64,000 nucleotides of DNA. Source: Pseudomonadota bacterium. Lineage in GTDB: Bacteria > Pseudomonadota > Gammaproteobacteria > Steroidobacterales > JBCBZW01. This document shows positions 9,070 through 16,381 of the stretch, one piece after another. Below the pieces are notes generated by a model, which was given only the letters and a program-made list of their open reading frames with translations, searched no databases and was not told where the DNA came from. Position numbers and translations under genes: made by a program. Position 1 is the first letter of the stretch. Each line of letters begins with the position of its first letter. Location: contig JBCCWS010000011.1 of assembly GCA_039193195.1 (NCBI GenBank), positions 1-64,000 on the forward strand, written 5' to 3'.

Positions 9070-10374
9070 CTACTGTTGCGCAGTGATCCTGAAGATCTCC
9101 CCTTCATCCACTGCGGCGTAAAGAGCCCCATCGGGTCCGAGTCGCAGTCCTCGGAAACGCTTCTTCAGCCCCGTCGGCATCCGAATGACGCTTCTTACGG
9201 CCTGGCCGTCGTCGGTGATATCGATGACGTCGATACGCATTCCCGAGGGCGTACCGCCGAATCCGATGCCCATGATGCCAACCGCCAGACGACCTTCCCA
9301 ATAGCCCCAGTTGCTGCCCTTCAGGAAGGCGGCGGAGCCGGTGCCCTGGGATAATCCGTTGTTGTTCCACGCGGGCGGCATTAGATCTTCGAAGCGGGTG
9401 TCGCTCATTGGCGTGCCGGCGGCTGCGCGAGCGGCAGGTAGCATGCCGTCCATCTGGTTGGGCATGTACCCGCAGTATTCGTCTGGGCAGTCGCCGCGTC
9501 CGCCCATGTTCGGTCGTGGGTCCCAGCCACCGTTTCCGCCGTTGACCAGCATGGTGATCTCATCGTTGTGCCAGGGGCCGTGCTCGGCCACGAAGGCCCT
9601 ATCGTCGCTCGGGCGGAAGTCGATCCCTTGAACGTTGCGATGGCCGTAGGTGTACACGCGCTTGTCGAAGCCGTCCGGCGGGTTGTTGCCCGGATGGGGC
9701 TTGCCGTCCGTATCGATACGCAAAACGTTGCCGCCAAGGAGCGTCGGCGACTGCGGTACATCGCCCTTGTGCCTATCACCTGATGTTGCCCATAGGTAGC
9801 CCTCTGGGCCGAAGCGAAGTCGGTCGCCGTTGTGAGCGCCAGGGCCGCCGAAGGGGTGATTGGATTCGAAGGGCTTGTACTGGATGTCCTTCACGATGTC
9901 AGTGCGGTTGGCAACCTTGTTCATGCGTTTGTTGAGCGTGAGTCGCATGACGATGTTGCCATCGCACTTGTCGAAGTTCGTCTTGCACCCCGAGCCATGG
10001 TACTTGTTCGAGGTGGACGCCACGTAGACCCGGCGGTTGTTGTCGAAGTCGGGGTCTGCCGCCACGCCCAGCATGCCTGCCTGGCCTTCGCAGAACAGGT
10101 CCTGGCCGGCCGAGGCGTAGCCGCTGGACCCCTTCATGCCGTACAGTGCCACCACATCTCCAGACTTGGTCCTTAGGGAGAGGCCCCTGCACTTCTCCGT
10201 GAAGAACATGTGCCCGTCATCGGTGAAGGCCATGTCCCAGGGGTTTTCCAAACCGCTGAGTATCGACTCTGCGCTGATGCTCGGTGTCCCCATGGTGTCC
10301 GCAAGGGCGAGGGGTACGGCGACGGCGGTGGCCGTCAGGGTCGCTGCTGATGATAGGCTCAGTTTTCGATTCAA
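9070..10374 (-). CDS. PQQ-dependent sugar dehydrogenase (glucose/sorbosone dehydrogenase family)
   Basis: The protein belongs to the GSDH family (PF07995), six-bladed beta-propeller quinoproteins that oxidise aldose sugars or related substrates in the periplasm. Landmarks are GLENPWDMAFTDDGHMFFTE (first blade), GMLGVAADPDFDNNRRVYV, LRFGPEGYLWATSGDRH, YTYGHRNVQGIDFRP, FVAEHGPWHNDEITML and the final LGPDGALYAAVDEGEIFRI. I place the start at TTG 10374, because AGAGGAG lies 8 bases upstream and the signal peptide LNRKLSLSSAATLTATAVAV follows directly, giving 434 aa. An upstream ATG at 10443 would overlap the cytochrome gene and add a basic tail that does not look coding. The neighbouring small cytochrome c is the likely electron acceptor. 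Confidence 0.88.
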   Translation of the reverse strand: MNRKLSLSSAATLTATAVAVPLALADTMGTPSISAESILSGLENPWDMAFTDDGHMFFTEKCRGLSLRTKSGDVVALYGMKGSSGYASAGQDLFCEGQAGMLGVAADPDFDNNRRVYVASTSNKYHGSGCKTNFDKCDGNIVMRLTLNKRMNKVANRTDIVKDIQYKPFESNHPFGGPGAHNGDRLRFGPEGYLWATSGDRHKGDVPQSPTLLGGNVLRIDTDGKPHPGNNPPDGFDKRVYTYGHRNVQGIDFRPSDDRAFVAEHGPWHNDEITMLVNGGNGGWDPRPNMGGRGDCPDEYCGYMPNQMDGMLPAARAAAGTPMSDTRFEDLMPPAWNNNGLSQGTGSAAFLKGSNWGYWEGRLAVGIMGIGFGGTPSGMRIDVIDITDDGQAVRSVIRMPTGLKKRFRGLRLGPDGALYAAVDEGEIFRITAQQ

Positions 10375-10387
10375 GGCTTGTGCTCCT

Positions 10388-10717
10388 CTAGCCATTCGGC
10401 TGGACCGTCGATAGGTACGCAGCCAAATTCTTGATTTCCGCATCGGAAAGCGGTTTCGCCATCATGATCATCAGGGCAGAGTTGGGGCCGATTTTCGTGC
10501 CCGCCCTGTAGGTCTTGAGGCGCTCTTCGATGTAGCTAGCGTCCTTTCCAGCTAACCTTGGATAGCTGGCGAGTCCCATCCCTCCTGGGCCGTGGCAGTT
10601 TCCGCAGTTCTGCGCATACCGCGCCTCACCGGCTTCGGTGGCAGTCGTCTCGTCGTCGGCATAGCTTGTGCTGATAGTACCTATCAGTATCGATATACCT
10701 AATAAGAATATACGCAC
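10388..10717 (-). CDS. Small periplasmic cytochrome c, partner of the quinoprotein
   Basis: With a GTG start at 10717 this is a 109-aa class I cytochrome c precursor. The signal peptide is RIFLLGISILIGTISTSYA, one haem site is CGNCH, and the distal ligand methionine is probably in ALMIMMAKPLSD. GAGG lies six bases before the GTG. Longer in-frame starts up to 10903 would place about 60 Arg-rich residues before the signal peptide, which is implausible. PRLAGKDASYIEERLKTYR is typical of the cytochrome c553/c4 type. It is the first gene of a two-gene unit with the PQQ-type dehydrogenase (13 bp apart after start correction) and presumably takes its electrons. Confidence 0.88.
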   Translation of the reverse strand: MRIFLLGISILIGTISTSYADDETTATEAGEARYAQNCGNCHGPGGMGLASYPRLAGKDASYIEERLKTYRAGTKIGPNSALMIMMAKPLSDAEIKNLAAYLSTVQPNG

Positions 10718-11174
10718 AAAAGACCTCGAGGCTTGTGGCGCCTTGACCAAAGCTAAGGCATTGATGGAGTGTACGTTGTCTCCCGGAATGCGCCGGGAAG
10801 CCCCCTGATTGCGCTGCAGTCGCGATGTTTCGTCTACCAGGTTGGTTACCGCCTCGTCGATCCTGCGGACGATTCGCGTGCCCCGAAGCCCTCGACGCCT
10901 CACGAGGTGCTGCCCCGGCGCCGTTCAGATGGTTACGCATTACCGGTGCGAGACCAACCGCCACATCATCGAACGGGAAAAAGTCCCGAGTCTAGAGGCT
11001 ATGCCCCACAGGGCGGCCGGAGGGATCGCGCTTGGCAATTCGGGCATGGCGGCGGGCGGACTCTGCGGCTATCGACACCGCGCGGGATCTGGCGCCAACT
11101 GCCGACGGCCCTTATCGTGTACCCGTCAGTGTCGAAGACCTCCGATCGCACGCTTAACCCCCTGGTGACTGCAG
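10718..11174. other. Divergent intergenic region, no supported gene
   Basis: This stretch lies between the cytochrome c gene (leftward) and the OmpA-family gene (rightward). Frames here are open by GC bias only; the leftward one runs into the cytochrome signal peptide but has no domain of its own. It presumably holds both promoters. No clear dyad or riboswitch was recognised. Confidence 0.4.
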
Positions 11175-12098
11175 ATGACGAAGCCCTCTCTCACCGCGCT
11201 GTCTCTTCGCGTATGGTGCGTTGCCGTACTGCTGATATCCGTTGCCGACGCTGAGAGTCTCTTTGATAGCAAATTCCCCGGGGCGCAGCTCGTGGGCGAG
11301 GATCAACTTCCCTACGCGTCCGCCACCTTCTACATCGGTGACATGCAATCGAAGTTCGAGCCTGGTCCATCGCTGACCTTGGAGGGCAGTGTGCGCATCG
11401 TCGCCTATCAGCTACAGGAGGCGAGGGCGACGCTAGAGGTGTTCAAGGCCTACCAGCGAGCTGCGGCCGATCTTGGCTACGCGGAGCGCTACGTTTGCTC
11501 GGGCGTCTCAGGTTGCGGGGGCAACGTGGGTTACCTCATCAACCGCGACGGCCGCGGCAAGGTCGGGTTGGGGAACGACTTCCAGTATGCCGTGTTGGAG
11601 CGCAAGCGCGATGGAGTGCTCGAAGTCGTCCACGTGCTTGTGATGATGGCGGGGAGCCGACCGCCAGCGGTTTTTGTGGAGTCAGTGAAAAGGGACGGCA
11701 AGCAAGCGGACTTAGAGCCCCTTTCTGCCGACGAGATTTCCGCTGCAATCCGCAACGCGGGTGCCGTAGCGATCCACGGGCTCGAGTTCGCGACGGACTC
11801 GGCGGAGCTACTGTCGACCTCCCGTCCGGCGCTGGTGGAGATGGCCGAGTTTCTAAAGCGCGATAGCACCTCCTCGATGCTCCTCGTGGGTCACACGGAT
11901 AACCAGGGCTCGCTCGAGTACAACCTCGATCTATCGAGGCGGCGTGCGGGTGCAGTGCGAACTGCACTCGTTAGAGACTTTGCTATCTCCGGGGATCGCT
12001 TAGGGGCGCACGGTGTCGGGTTTCTTGCACCACGAGCCCTGAACAGCACCGCCCAGGGCAGGGCACGGAACCGGCGCGTGGAGCTGGTAGTACGCTGA
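11175..12098 (+). CDS. OmpA family outer-membrane/peptidoglycan-binding protein
   Basis: This 307-aa protein has a signal peptide (SLRVWCVAVLLISVADA, about residues 10-26). A middle region of about 150 residues resembles the DUF4892-like N-terminal part seen in some OmpA proteins. The C-terminal OmpA domain (PF00691) runs from about residue 198: GLEFATDSAELLSTSRPAL, then LLVGHTDNQGSLEYNLDLSR, then GRARNRRVELVV at the end. The Asp of HTDNQG and the Arg of RARNRR are the family's diaminopimelate-binding positions. It is probably periplasmic and binds peptidoglycan; no beta-barrel is evident. The ribosome site is weak. It ends against the remnant P450 fragment on the other strand. Confidence 0.85.
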   Translation: MTKPSLTALSLRVWCVAVLLISVADAESLFDSKFPGAQLVGEDQLPYASATFYIGDMQSKFEPGPSLTLEGSVRIVAYQLQEARATLEVFKAYQRAAADLGYAERYVCSGVSGCGGNVGYLINRDGRGKVGLGNDFQYAVLERKRDGVLEVVHVLVMMAGSRPPAVFVESVKRDGKQADLEPLSADEISAAIRNAGAVAIHGLEFATDSAELLSTSRPALVEMAEFLKRDSTSSMLLVGHTDNQGSLEYNLDLSRRRAGAVRTALVRDFAISGDRLGAHGVGFLAPRALNSTAQGRARNRRVELVVR

Positions 12099-12134
12099 GG
12101 CGGGGGTCCCTAAAGCCATCGACTCGTGCCAGCA

Positions 12135-12284
12135 GTAGCGCGTCAGCGACCAGTAGGCACCGAAAGCGCTTTCCTGGCACAAGTGCAGGGGCGCTTCATC
12201 GCGAAGCTGTGCAAACATCTGCGAGATGTCGTCCTCGATGAATCTGCTGATCTCGCTCGGATCCAGGCTCGCCAAGTTGTACAT
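12135..12284 (-). pseudogene. Truncated cytochrome P450 (N-terminal fragment only)
   Basis: Starting at ATG 12284, the leftward frame reads a P450 N-terminus: SEISRFIEDDISQMFAQLRDEAPLHL followed by ESAFGAYWSLTRY. The pattern LRxEAPxHxxxESxFGxYWSxTRY is characteristic of bacterial class I P450s, especially CYP153-like alkane hydroxylases. After Tyr at about 12135 similarity stops. The frame then runs in reverse through the end of the OmpA gene, and nothing of the I-helix, ExxR or haem-Cys regions remains. A good ribosome site (AGGGAG, six bases before the ATG) is still present, so a 3' deletion probably joined this stub to the OmpA gene. Only about 50 residues are left of an expected 400 or more. 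Confidence 0.7.
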
Positions 12285-12454
12285 CTTATGCTCCCTGTGG
12301 TGGTCCCTAACGTCAGTCTGGCTCTTCAGATAAGGCGGGAGGTCGGGAGTCCCCTTTCCTCGAAGAGCGAAGAGAAAAGATAAGCACAAGGATCTGATTG
12401 GCGCTGCTGGCAGCCAAGCTACACGAGCGTAGCGGACCTGAGCGAAGGCGCCAT

Positions 12455-13198
12455 TCAGCAGAGCGTGGTGTCCAGCATGATAACCTCCGCTTCAGTCGAC
12501 TCTGGATCCCAGATCAGTAGGCCTTGCTCTCGGTACGGCAGCTGCGCGACGAGCCGCCCCTTCTCGCTCCACGCGGCGGAGCCGCCAGCGCTCTCGAAGC
12601 CCTCGCTCTCGCCGATCCCATTCACCAGGGCGACCGCCATCGTCAGGCGTTGCGCCAATGACGCCATGTAGTCCAAGGCATTCGCCACGTCTGCATCGGT
12701 TTTGGCTACGCAGGCCAGGTACACCTCCGCGCCGGCCTCGCGGGCGGCTTCCGCGTGGGTAGGGTGCAGCGATTCGTAGCATATTGCCGGCCCGATCTGC
12801 GTCTCTCCGACTTTTGGCGCTAGGGGAGTGTCGCCGCCGATGAAGTAAGGTTGCTCATCGTTGTGGAGCAGTTGCTTTGCGTAGACTTGACGTGCGGAGT
12901 CCGGGCGGAAGACTGCCTGGCTAATGTGGCGTCCCGCCGATGATCGGGTCGGAAGGCCCGCTAGGATCGCACAATGGAATCGCTCGGCAGCGTCCTGAAG
13001 GGGGTCGAAGGCAGTGTCATCGGCTGCAAAGGCCCGGTCACCGAGCCTGTCGAGCCAGTAACCGGTCAGGGAGAGCTCCGGAAATGCCACCAGCTCCGCG
13101 CCGGCGGCCGCGGCGCGCTCCACGGCATACAAGTGGCTCGCGAGGTTGCCAGCGATGTCGAGCGGGGCGGATGCAAGTTGCGCGAGGGCGAGTTTCAT
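12455..13198 (-). CDS. Carbon-nitrogen hydrolase (nitrilase superfamily amidohydrolase)
   Basis: This 247-aa protein has the full nitrilase-superfamily (PF00795) triad: Glu41 in FPELSLTGY, Lys108 in VYAKQLLH and Cys140 in AICYESLHP. Length and the HxxHxEAAREAGAEVYL stretch fit the predicted omega-amidase/carbon-nitrogen hydrolase group, not nitrilases proper. No signal peptide is seen, so it is cytoplasmic. It is the third gene of a leftward unit after the carboxymuconolactone decarboxylase and sulfotransferase genes, 22 bp after the latter. The true substrate (an amide or nitrile) cannot be told from sequence. Confidence 0.9.
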   Translation of the reverse strand: MKLALAQLASAPLDIAGNLASHLYAVERAAAAGAELVAFPELSLTGYWLDRLGDRAFAADDTAFDPLQDAAERFHCAILAGLPTRSSAGRHISQAVFRPDSARQVYAKQLLHNDEQPYFIGGDTPLAPKVGETQIGPAICYESLHPTHAEAAREAGAEVYLACVAKTDADVANALDYMASLAQRLTMAVALVNGIGESEGFESAGGSAAWSEKGRLVAQLPYREQGLLIWDPESTEAEVIMLDTTLC

Positions 13199-13220
13199 TG
13201 CTGCTCAGCTTTCCCGTGTG

Positions 13221-13850
13221 TCAATCGAACGTATAGGCGAAGCGCTCGATGTCCTCAGACCAGTGCTCCGCCACCAACGAGCGCGCTTGTGTAGTGTACC
13301 GCTCGACGTACGGGGCGCGTTGAGTTGCGTTGACGTGAGGCAGCGTTACGTGGTCTAGCGCAAGGCGCTCACAGACCTGCGAGAAGTCTTGCTCGAGGCG
13401 CTCGAAGTGGCCCACGAAATCGACCAGTACACGGCCCTGCGTGTCACACAATTGATGCGCCTGACGGTAGCGACGCGCTCGCGCTTCGTAGGCTAGATAG
13501 GCCTCGAAGGTGCCGAGTGCATGCACTTGGCGATGACGATGGTGGCTCGGCGTTGCGCGGATGTACTCGTAGGCGGACAGCAAGAGATCCCAGGGATTGC
13601 GCACGAAGGCGAAGGTGAACATGTCATCGAAAGCACCGGGGCCTAAGCGCTGCCGTACGTAATGCGCGCTCGCGTGGATGGGCCAGTAAACGCGCCTCGG
13701 TGAGAGCACGATCCCAAGCTTGCTCAAGGCTCGCGACAGAGCATCACGGGGCATGGGATCTGCGTAGGGGGAGAGGGCGCGGGTGATGCTGGTGCCGGCG
13801 GCCTTGCCGACGTGCAGAAACACAAAGTGCTTCTCGTGGGAAACGATCAT
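13221..13850 (-). CDS. Sulfotransferase family protein
   Basis: From ATG 13850 the protein is 209 aa. It opens with KHFVFLHVGKAAGTSITRAL, the 5'-phosphosulfate-binding loop of PAPS-dependent sulfotransferases (Lys, Gly and Thr/Ser of KxAGTS). The 3'-phosphate motif follows as FAFVRNPWDLLLSAYEYI. This resembles the sulfotransferase_2/Gal-3-O-type group that modifies carbohydrates or lipids. Its start overlaps the stop of the upstream decarboxylase gene by 4 bp (ATGA), so the frame before 13850 belongs to neither gene. An acceptor cannot be predicted. Confidence in the family is good; confidence in PAPS use is moderate. Confidence 0.85.
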   Translation of the reverse strand: MIVSHEKHFVFLHVGKAAGTSITRALSPYADPMPRDALSRALSKLGIVLSPRRVYWPIHASAHYVRQRLGPGAFDDMFTFAFVRNPWDLLLSAYEYIRATPSHHRHRQVHALGTFEAYLAYEARARRYRQAHQLCDTQGRVLVDFVGHFERLEQDFSQVCERLALDHVTLPHVNATQRAPYVERYTTQARSLVAEHWSEDIERFAYTFD

Positions 13851-14248
13851 GACTCGGTAGCTCTGGCCGCTTGCGCCGCGCCGTCGATGACCTCCTGGGC
13901 GGCGCGGAATGCCTCCTGGGCGGCAGGGGCGCCGCAGTAGACGGCCGAGTGAAGAAGAACTTCGCGAATCTCCTCCACGGTGCAGCCGTTGTTGAGGGCT
14001 CCTCGCACATGGCCCTTGAGTTCGGTGGGCGCTCTCAAGGCGGCGAGCATCGCGATGGTGATCAAGGAGCGAGTCTGACGTGTGAGACCGTCGCGCTGCC
14101 AGGTGGAACCCCACGCGTGCTCGTTGATCCAGGCCTGTAGCGGGCGAGTGAGGTCGGTGGTAGTGCGCGCGGCCCGTTCAACGAAAGCCTCGCCCATCAC
14201 CTCCCTGCGCACTTCCAACCCCTTGCTCTCATTATCTTGCGACGACAC
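13847..14248 (-). CDS. Carboxymuconolactone decarboxylase family protein (PcaC-like)
   Basis: This protein fits the CMD family (PF02627). It contains WQRDGLTRQTRSLITIAMLAAL and ELKGHVRGALNNGCTVEEIREVLLHSAVYCGAPAA, the typical all-helical trimer/hexamer core of PcaC-type proteins. I choose GTG 14248 as start (133 aa) because AAAGGAG lies five bases before it; the ATG at 14305 adds 19 residues and lacks such a site. PcaC decarboxylates 4-carboxymuconolactone in the protocatechuate pathway, but no other pca gene is nearby, so the role may differ. It is the first gene of the unit that continues with the sulfotransferase and nitrilase-family genes. Confidence 0.88.
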   Translation of the reverse strand: MSSQDNESKGLEVRREVMGEAFVERAARTTTDLTRPLQAWINEHAWGSTWQRDGLTRQTRSLITIAMLAALRAPTELKGHVRGALNNGCTVEEIREVLLHSAVYCGAPAAQEAFRAAQEVIDGAAQAARATES

Positions 14249-14318
14249 GGTGGCTCCTTTGTCTGTGCTGGGCAACGCCAGGACGCAATATTCCTCACTA
14301 TTCAACTGGCATTCACAG

Positions 14319-14337
14319 TATTCCTGCTGAAAATACG
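14319..14337. promoter_or_regulatory. Candidate operator between divergent CMD and XRE genes
   Basis: A dyad GTATT-N9-AATAC spans 14319-14337 in the short divergent region, 21 bases before the XRE start. A related half, AATATTCCT, occurs upstream at about 14288-14296, repeated as GTATTCCT at 14319. The position suits autoregulation by the XRE protein, but this is a visual match only. Confidence 0.3.
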
Positions 14338-14358
14338 CTCTTAGGCAGGAGGAATTCT

Positions 14359-15033
14359 ATGAAATTCGGTGAGTTACTAAAGCAGGCGCGAGCCTCGCGA
14401 GACTGGACCCAACCGCAGGCCTGTGCCGAGATAGGCATCGAGCAGTCGTATCTGTCGAAGCTGGAGGCAGGTAAATCGGTGCCTTCGGAGGACGTCTATC
14501 AGCGTTTGGTGGCGGTCTACGAGCTGCAGGCGGCTGATCTAGCGGCTTCCCTCTACCCCGCGGAACTAGATCGCTTGCGATCGATCAGCGCGGTCCGCAA
14601 CGCCATTCTGGCCCAGGACACTCGCACCGAGTCCACTCGCCAGGGCTGGCTGATCGGTGGTGTAGCGGCATTGGCCCTAGGCGGGGCGCTCTTGGGCCTG
14701 GCACAGCTCGGGCACGGTGGCGCAGAGCAGCGCTTTACCTACCAGTCTATGGGCGTGGTCAACGCCGACGAACCGCTGGAGCTCTTCGCGACCGTAGACG
14801 ACGACGGGCCAGCCGATCTACTCGCCCGGGTGGATGAGCAGATCGCGTCCTTCCACAAGTACCGAGGGCCGCGCTTCGTCGAGACCCTGCCGTCCTCCGC
14901 AAGGCGCGTCTGGACGCTCGTCGGCGGCTATGAGGAGAAGCGGGTGGGGCCCTACCGTCTGGCGCTGGTGCCCGCCTTCGCGCTCCTGTTCGCAGGTGTT
15001 GGCTGTTTCGTTGCCAGTTGGCGCTGGCGTTAG
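14359..15033 (+). CDS. Membrane-bound XRE-family HTH regulator
   Basis: This 224-aa protein begins with a HTH_3 (Cro/CI-type) domain at residues 5-60: LLKQARASRDWTQPQACAEI and IEQSYLSKLEAGKSVPS are typical. Unlike soluble regulators it has two hydrophobic segments, about 95-115 (WLIGGVAALALGGALLGLA) and about 200-222 (LALVPAFALLFAGVGCFVASW). About 85 residues in between are likely periplasmic. It may sense an envelope signal and act on DNA from the membrane. A strong AGGAGG site precedes the ATG. The stop codon overlaps the ribosome site of the serine hydrolase gene that follows, so both proteins are made together. Confidence 0.88.
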   Translation: MKFGELLKQARASRDWTQPQACAEIGIEQSYLSKLEAGKSVPSEDVYQRLVAVYELQAADLAASLYPAELDRLRSISAVRNAILAQDTRTESTRQGWLIGGVAALALGGALLGLAQLGHGGAEQRFTYQSMGVVNADEPLELFATVDDDGPADLLARVDEQIASFHKYRGPRFVETLPSSARRVWTLVGGYEEKRVGPYRLALVPAFALLFAGVGCFVASWRWR

Positions 15034-15041
15034 GAGAGAAA

Positions 15042-16217
15042 ATGAAAATGACTTACGTAGTTGCCATTCTGCTGTTGCTCTCCCTTCACACCCACGCGCA
15101 AGCGCCATCGACTGCGCCCGCGCAAATCAGCGGCAAGTCGCTCGATGCTCGGATCGGCGAACTCATGGAGCGAGAACAAGTCGTTGGGCTCGCGGTGGCC
15201 GTCATAGAGGGTGGGAAGATCTCTCACGTGCAAGCCTACGGGTACCGCAATCGAGAGCAGCAGCTTGCGCTGGAGACGGACACGATCATGTACGGCGCGT
15301 CCCTCACCAAAGCGGCCTTCGCCTACATGGTGCTGCAGCTGGTGGATGAAGGCCTGCTAGAGCTCGATCGCTCGATCGCGGACTACTTGGAAGAGCCACT
15401 CCCCGCGTATGAGGAGTATCGCGCCTTCGCCGACGATGACACGTGGCGGGCGCTGACGCCGAGAATCATCCTCTCCCACCGCACGGGCCTGTCGAATCTG
15501 AGGTTTCTTGAGCCCGACGGCCAGCCGCGATTTCACTTCGCGCCTGGCACCCACTACGCGTACTCTGGCGAGGGCTTCTGGGTGCTCCAGCGCGTGCTCG
15601 AGTACGGCCTAGGCCTCGACATCAGAGAAGAGATGCGCAAGCGCGTCTTCGAGCCCTTCGGTCTCCGCAACACGGACATGCAGTGGCGCGACAGTTTTGC
15701 AAAGAACCTGGCTGATGGCTACGCCATGGACGGCAGCTTCGAACCGCACGACGAGCGCAGCAACGTAAGCGCAGCAGGCTCCATGGACACCACGATCGCC
15801 GACCAAGCGAAGCTGTGGCGCGCGCTTTTCGCGGGTGAAGGACTGTCCGAGGAGATGCGGGCAGAGTGGGTGCGCGCCCAGTTTCCCATCCGTACGGCGC
15901 AGAAGTTCCCGACGGTGCAGATGCACGACACTGAAATGCCCGGCGGCGAGCAAATCGCCCTAGCAGCCGGATTGGGCGTAGAGGTCTGGGAAGGGCCGCA
16001 CGGACCTGCCTTTGCTAAAGGCGGTCACAACCCCTGGACCGCCAATCTGGTGATTTGCCAGTCCCGGGCCGAGCGTTGCTTGGTCATGCTGGCCAATAGC
16101 GTCAGGGCGGAGATCATCTTCCCCGAGCTCGCGCAGTTGATGCTCGCAGAGACGGCCTATCCGTGGTGGTGGGTGTATCCGGCGCTACACGGCACGCCGG
16201 CCGCTATCTCGAGGTAA
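15042..16217 (+). CDS. Exported serine hydrolase (beta-lactamase/PBP-like), coupled to XRE gene
   Basis: With ATG 15042 (TAGGAG site overlapping the upstream stop) the protein is 391 aa. It has a signal peptide TYVVAILLLLSLHTHAQA. The beta-lactamase-like (PF00144) motifs are SLTK at residues 87-90, YSG at about 174-176 (HYAYSGEGF) and a late KGGHNPW segment in place of the KTG/HxG box. LSHRTGLSNLRF is a family landmark. It probably acts on an ester or peptide in the periplasm. It is translationally coupled to the membrane-bound XRE regulator, so the pair may be a sensor-enzyme module; the direction of any signal is unknown. Confidence 0.9.
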   Translation: MKMTYVVAILLLLSLHTHAQAPSTAPAQISGKSLDARIGELMEREQVVGLAVAVIEGGKISHVQAYGYRNREQQLALETDTIMYGASLTKAAFAYMVLQLVDEGLLELDRSIADYLEEPLPAYEEYRAFADDDTWRALTPRIILSHRTGLSNLRFLEPDGQPRFHFAPGTHYAYSGEGFWVLQRVLEYGLGLDIREEMRKRVFEPFGLRNTDMQWRDSFAKNLADGYAMDGSFEPHDERSNVSAAGSMDTTIADQAKLWRALFAGEGLSEEMRAEWVRAQFPIRTAQKFPTVQMHDTEMPGGEQIALAAGLGVEVWEGPHGPAFAKGGHNPWTANLVICQSRAERCLVMLANSVRAEIIFPELAQLMLAETAYPWWWVYPALHGTPAAISR

Positions 16218-16311
16218 CGTGCGCTTCGCTCGCTTTGGTCAGGGGGCGCGGATTCTCCCGACCTCTGCTAAGGCGCGTGCCGATACCAAGCAGGAGCAGG
16301 ACGAGTGGCGA

Positions 16312-16329
16312 GGTGGCGCCTGCGCCACC
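16312..16329. terminator. Compact hairpin between convergent genes
   Basis: GGTGGCGC and GCGCCACC (16312-16319 and 16322-16329) form a perfect 8-bp stem with a two-base loop in the 164-bp gap between convergent genes ending at 16217 and 16382. No T run follows, so it may be a stabilising hairpin, not a strong intrinsic terminator. Confidence 0.45.
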
Positions 16330-16381
16330 GTCCGGATCAGGCACCAGTCTCAATTCCGTGAAGTCGCTAAATGCTTCTCGC

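Noticed and set aside
12000-12389. Treating the 129-codon leftward frame as a real gene
   Set aside because: Only about 50 residues match P450; the rest is antisense of the OmpA gene, so a pseudogene is the better call.
16218-16381. Leftward frame with VPDPDGGAGATSPLVLLLLGIG, like a C-terminal sorting signal
   Set aside because: It lies after the NUP stop in a different frame, with no upstream coding sequence to attach it to; it may be a chance hydrophobic stretch.
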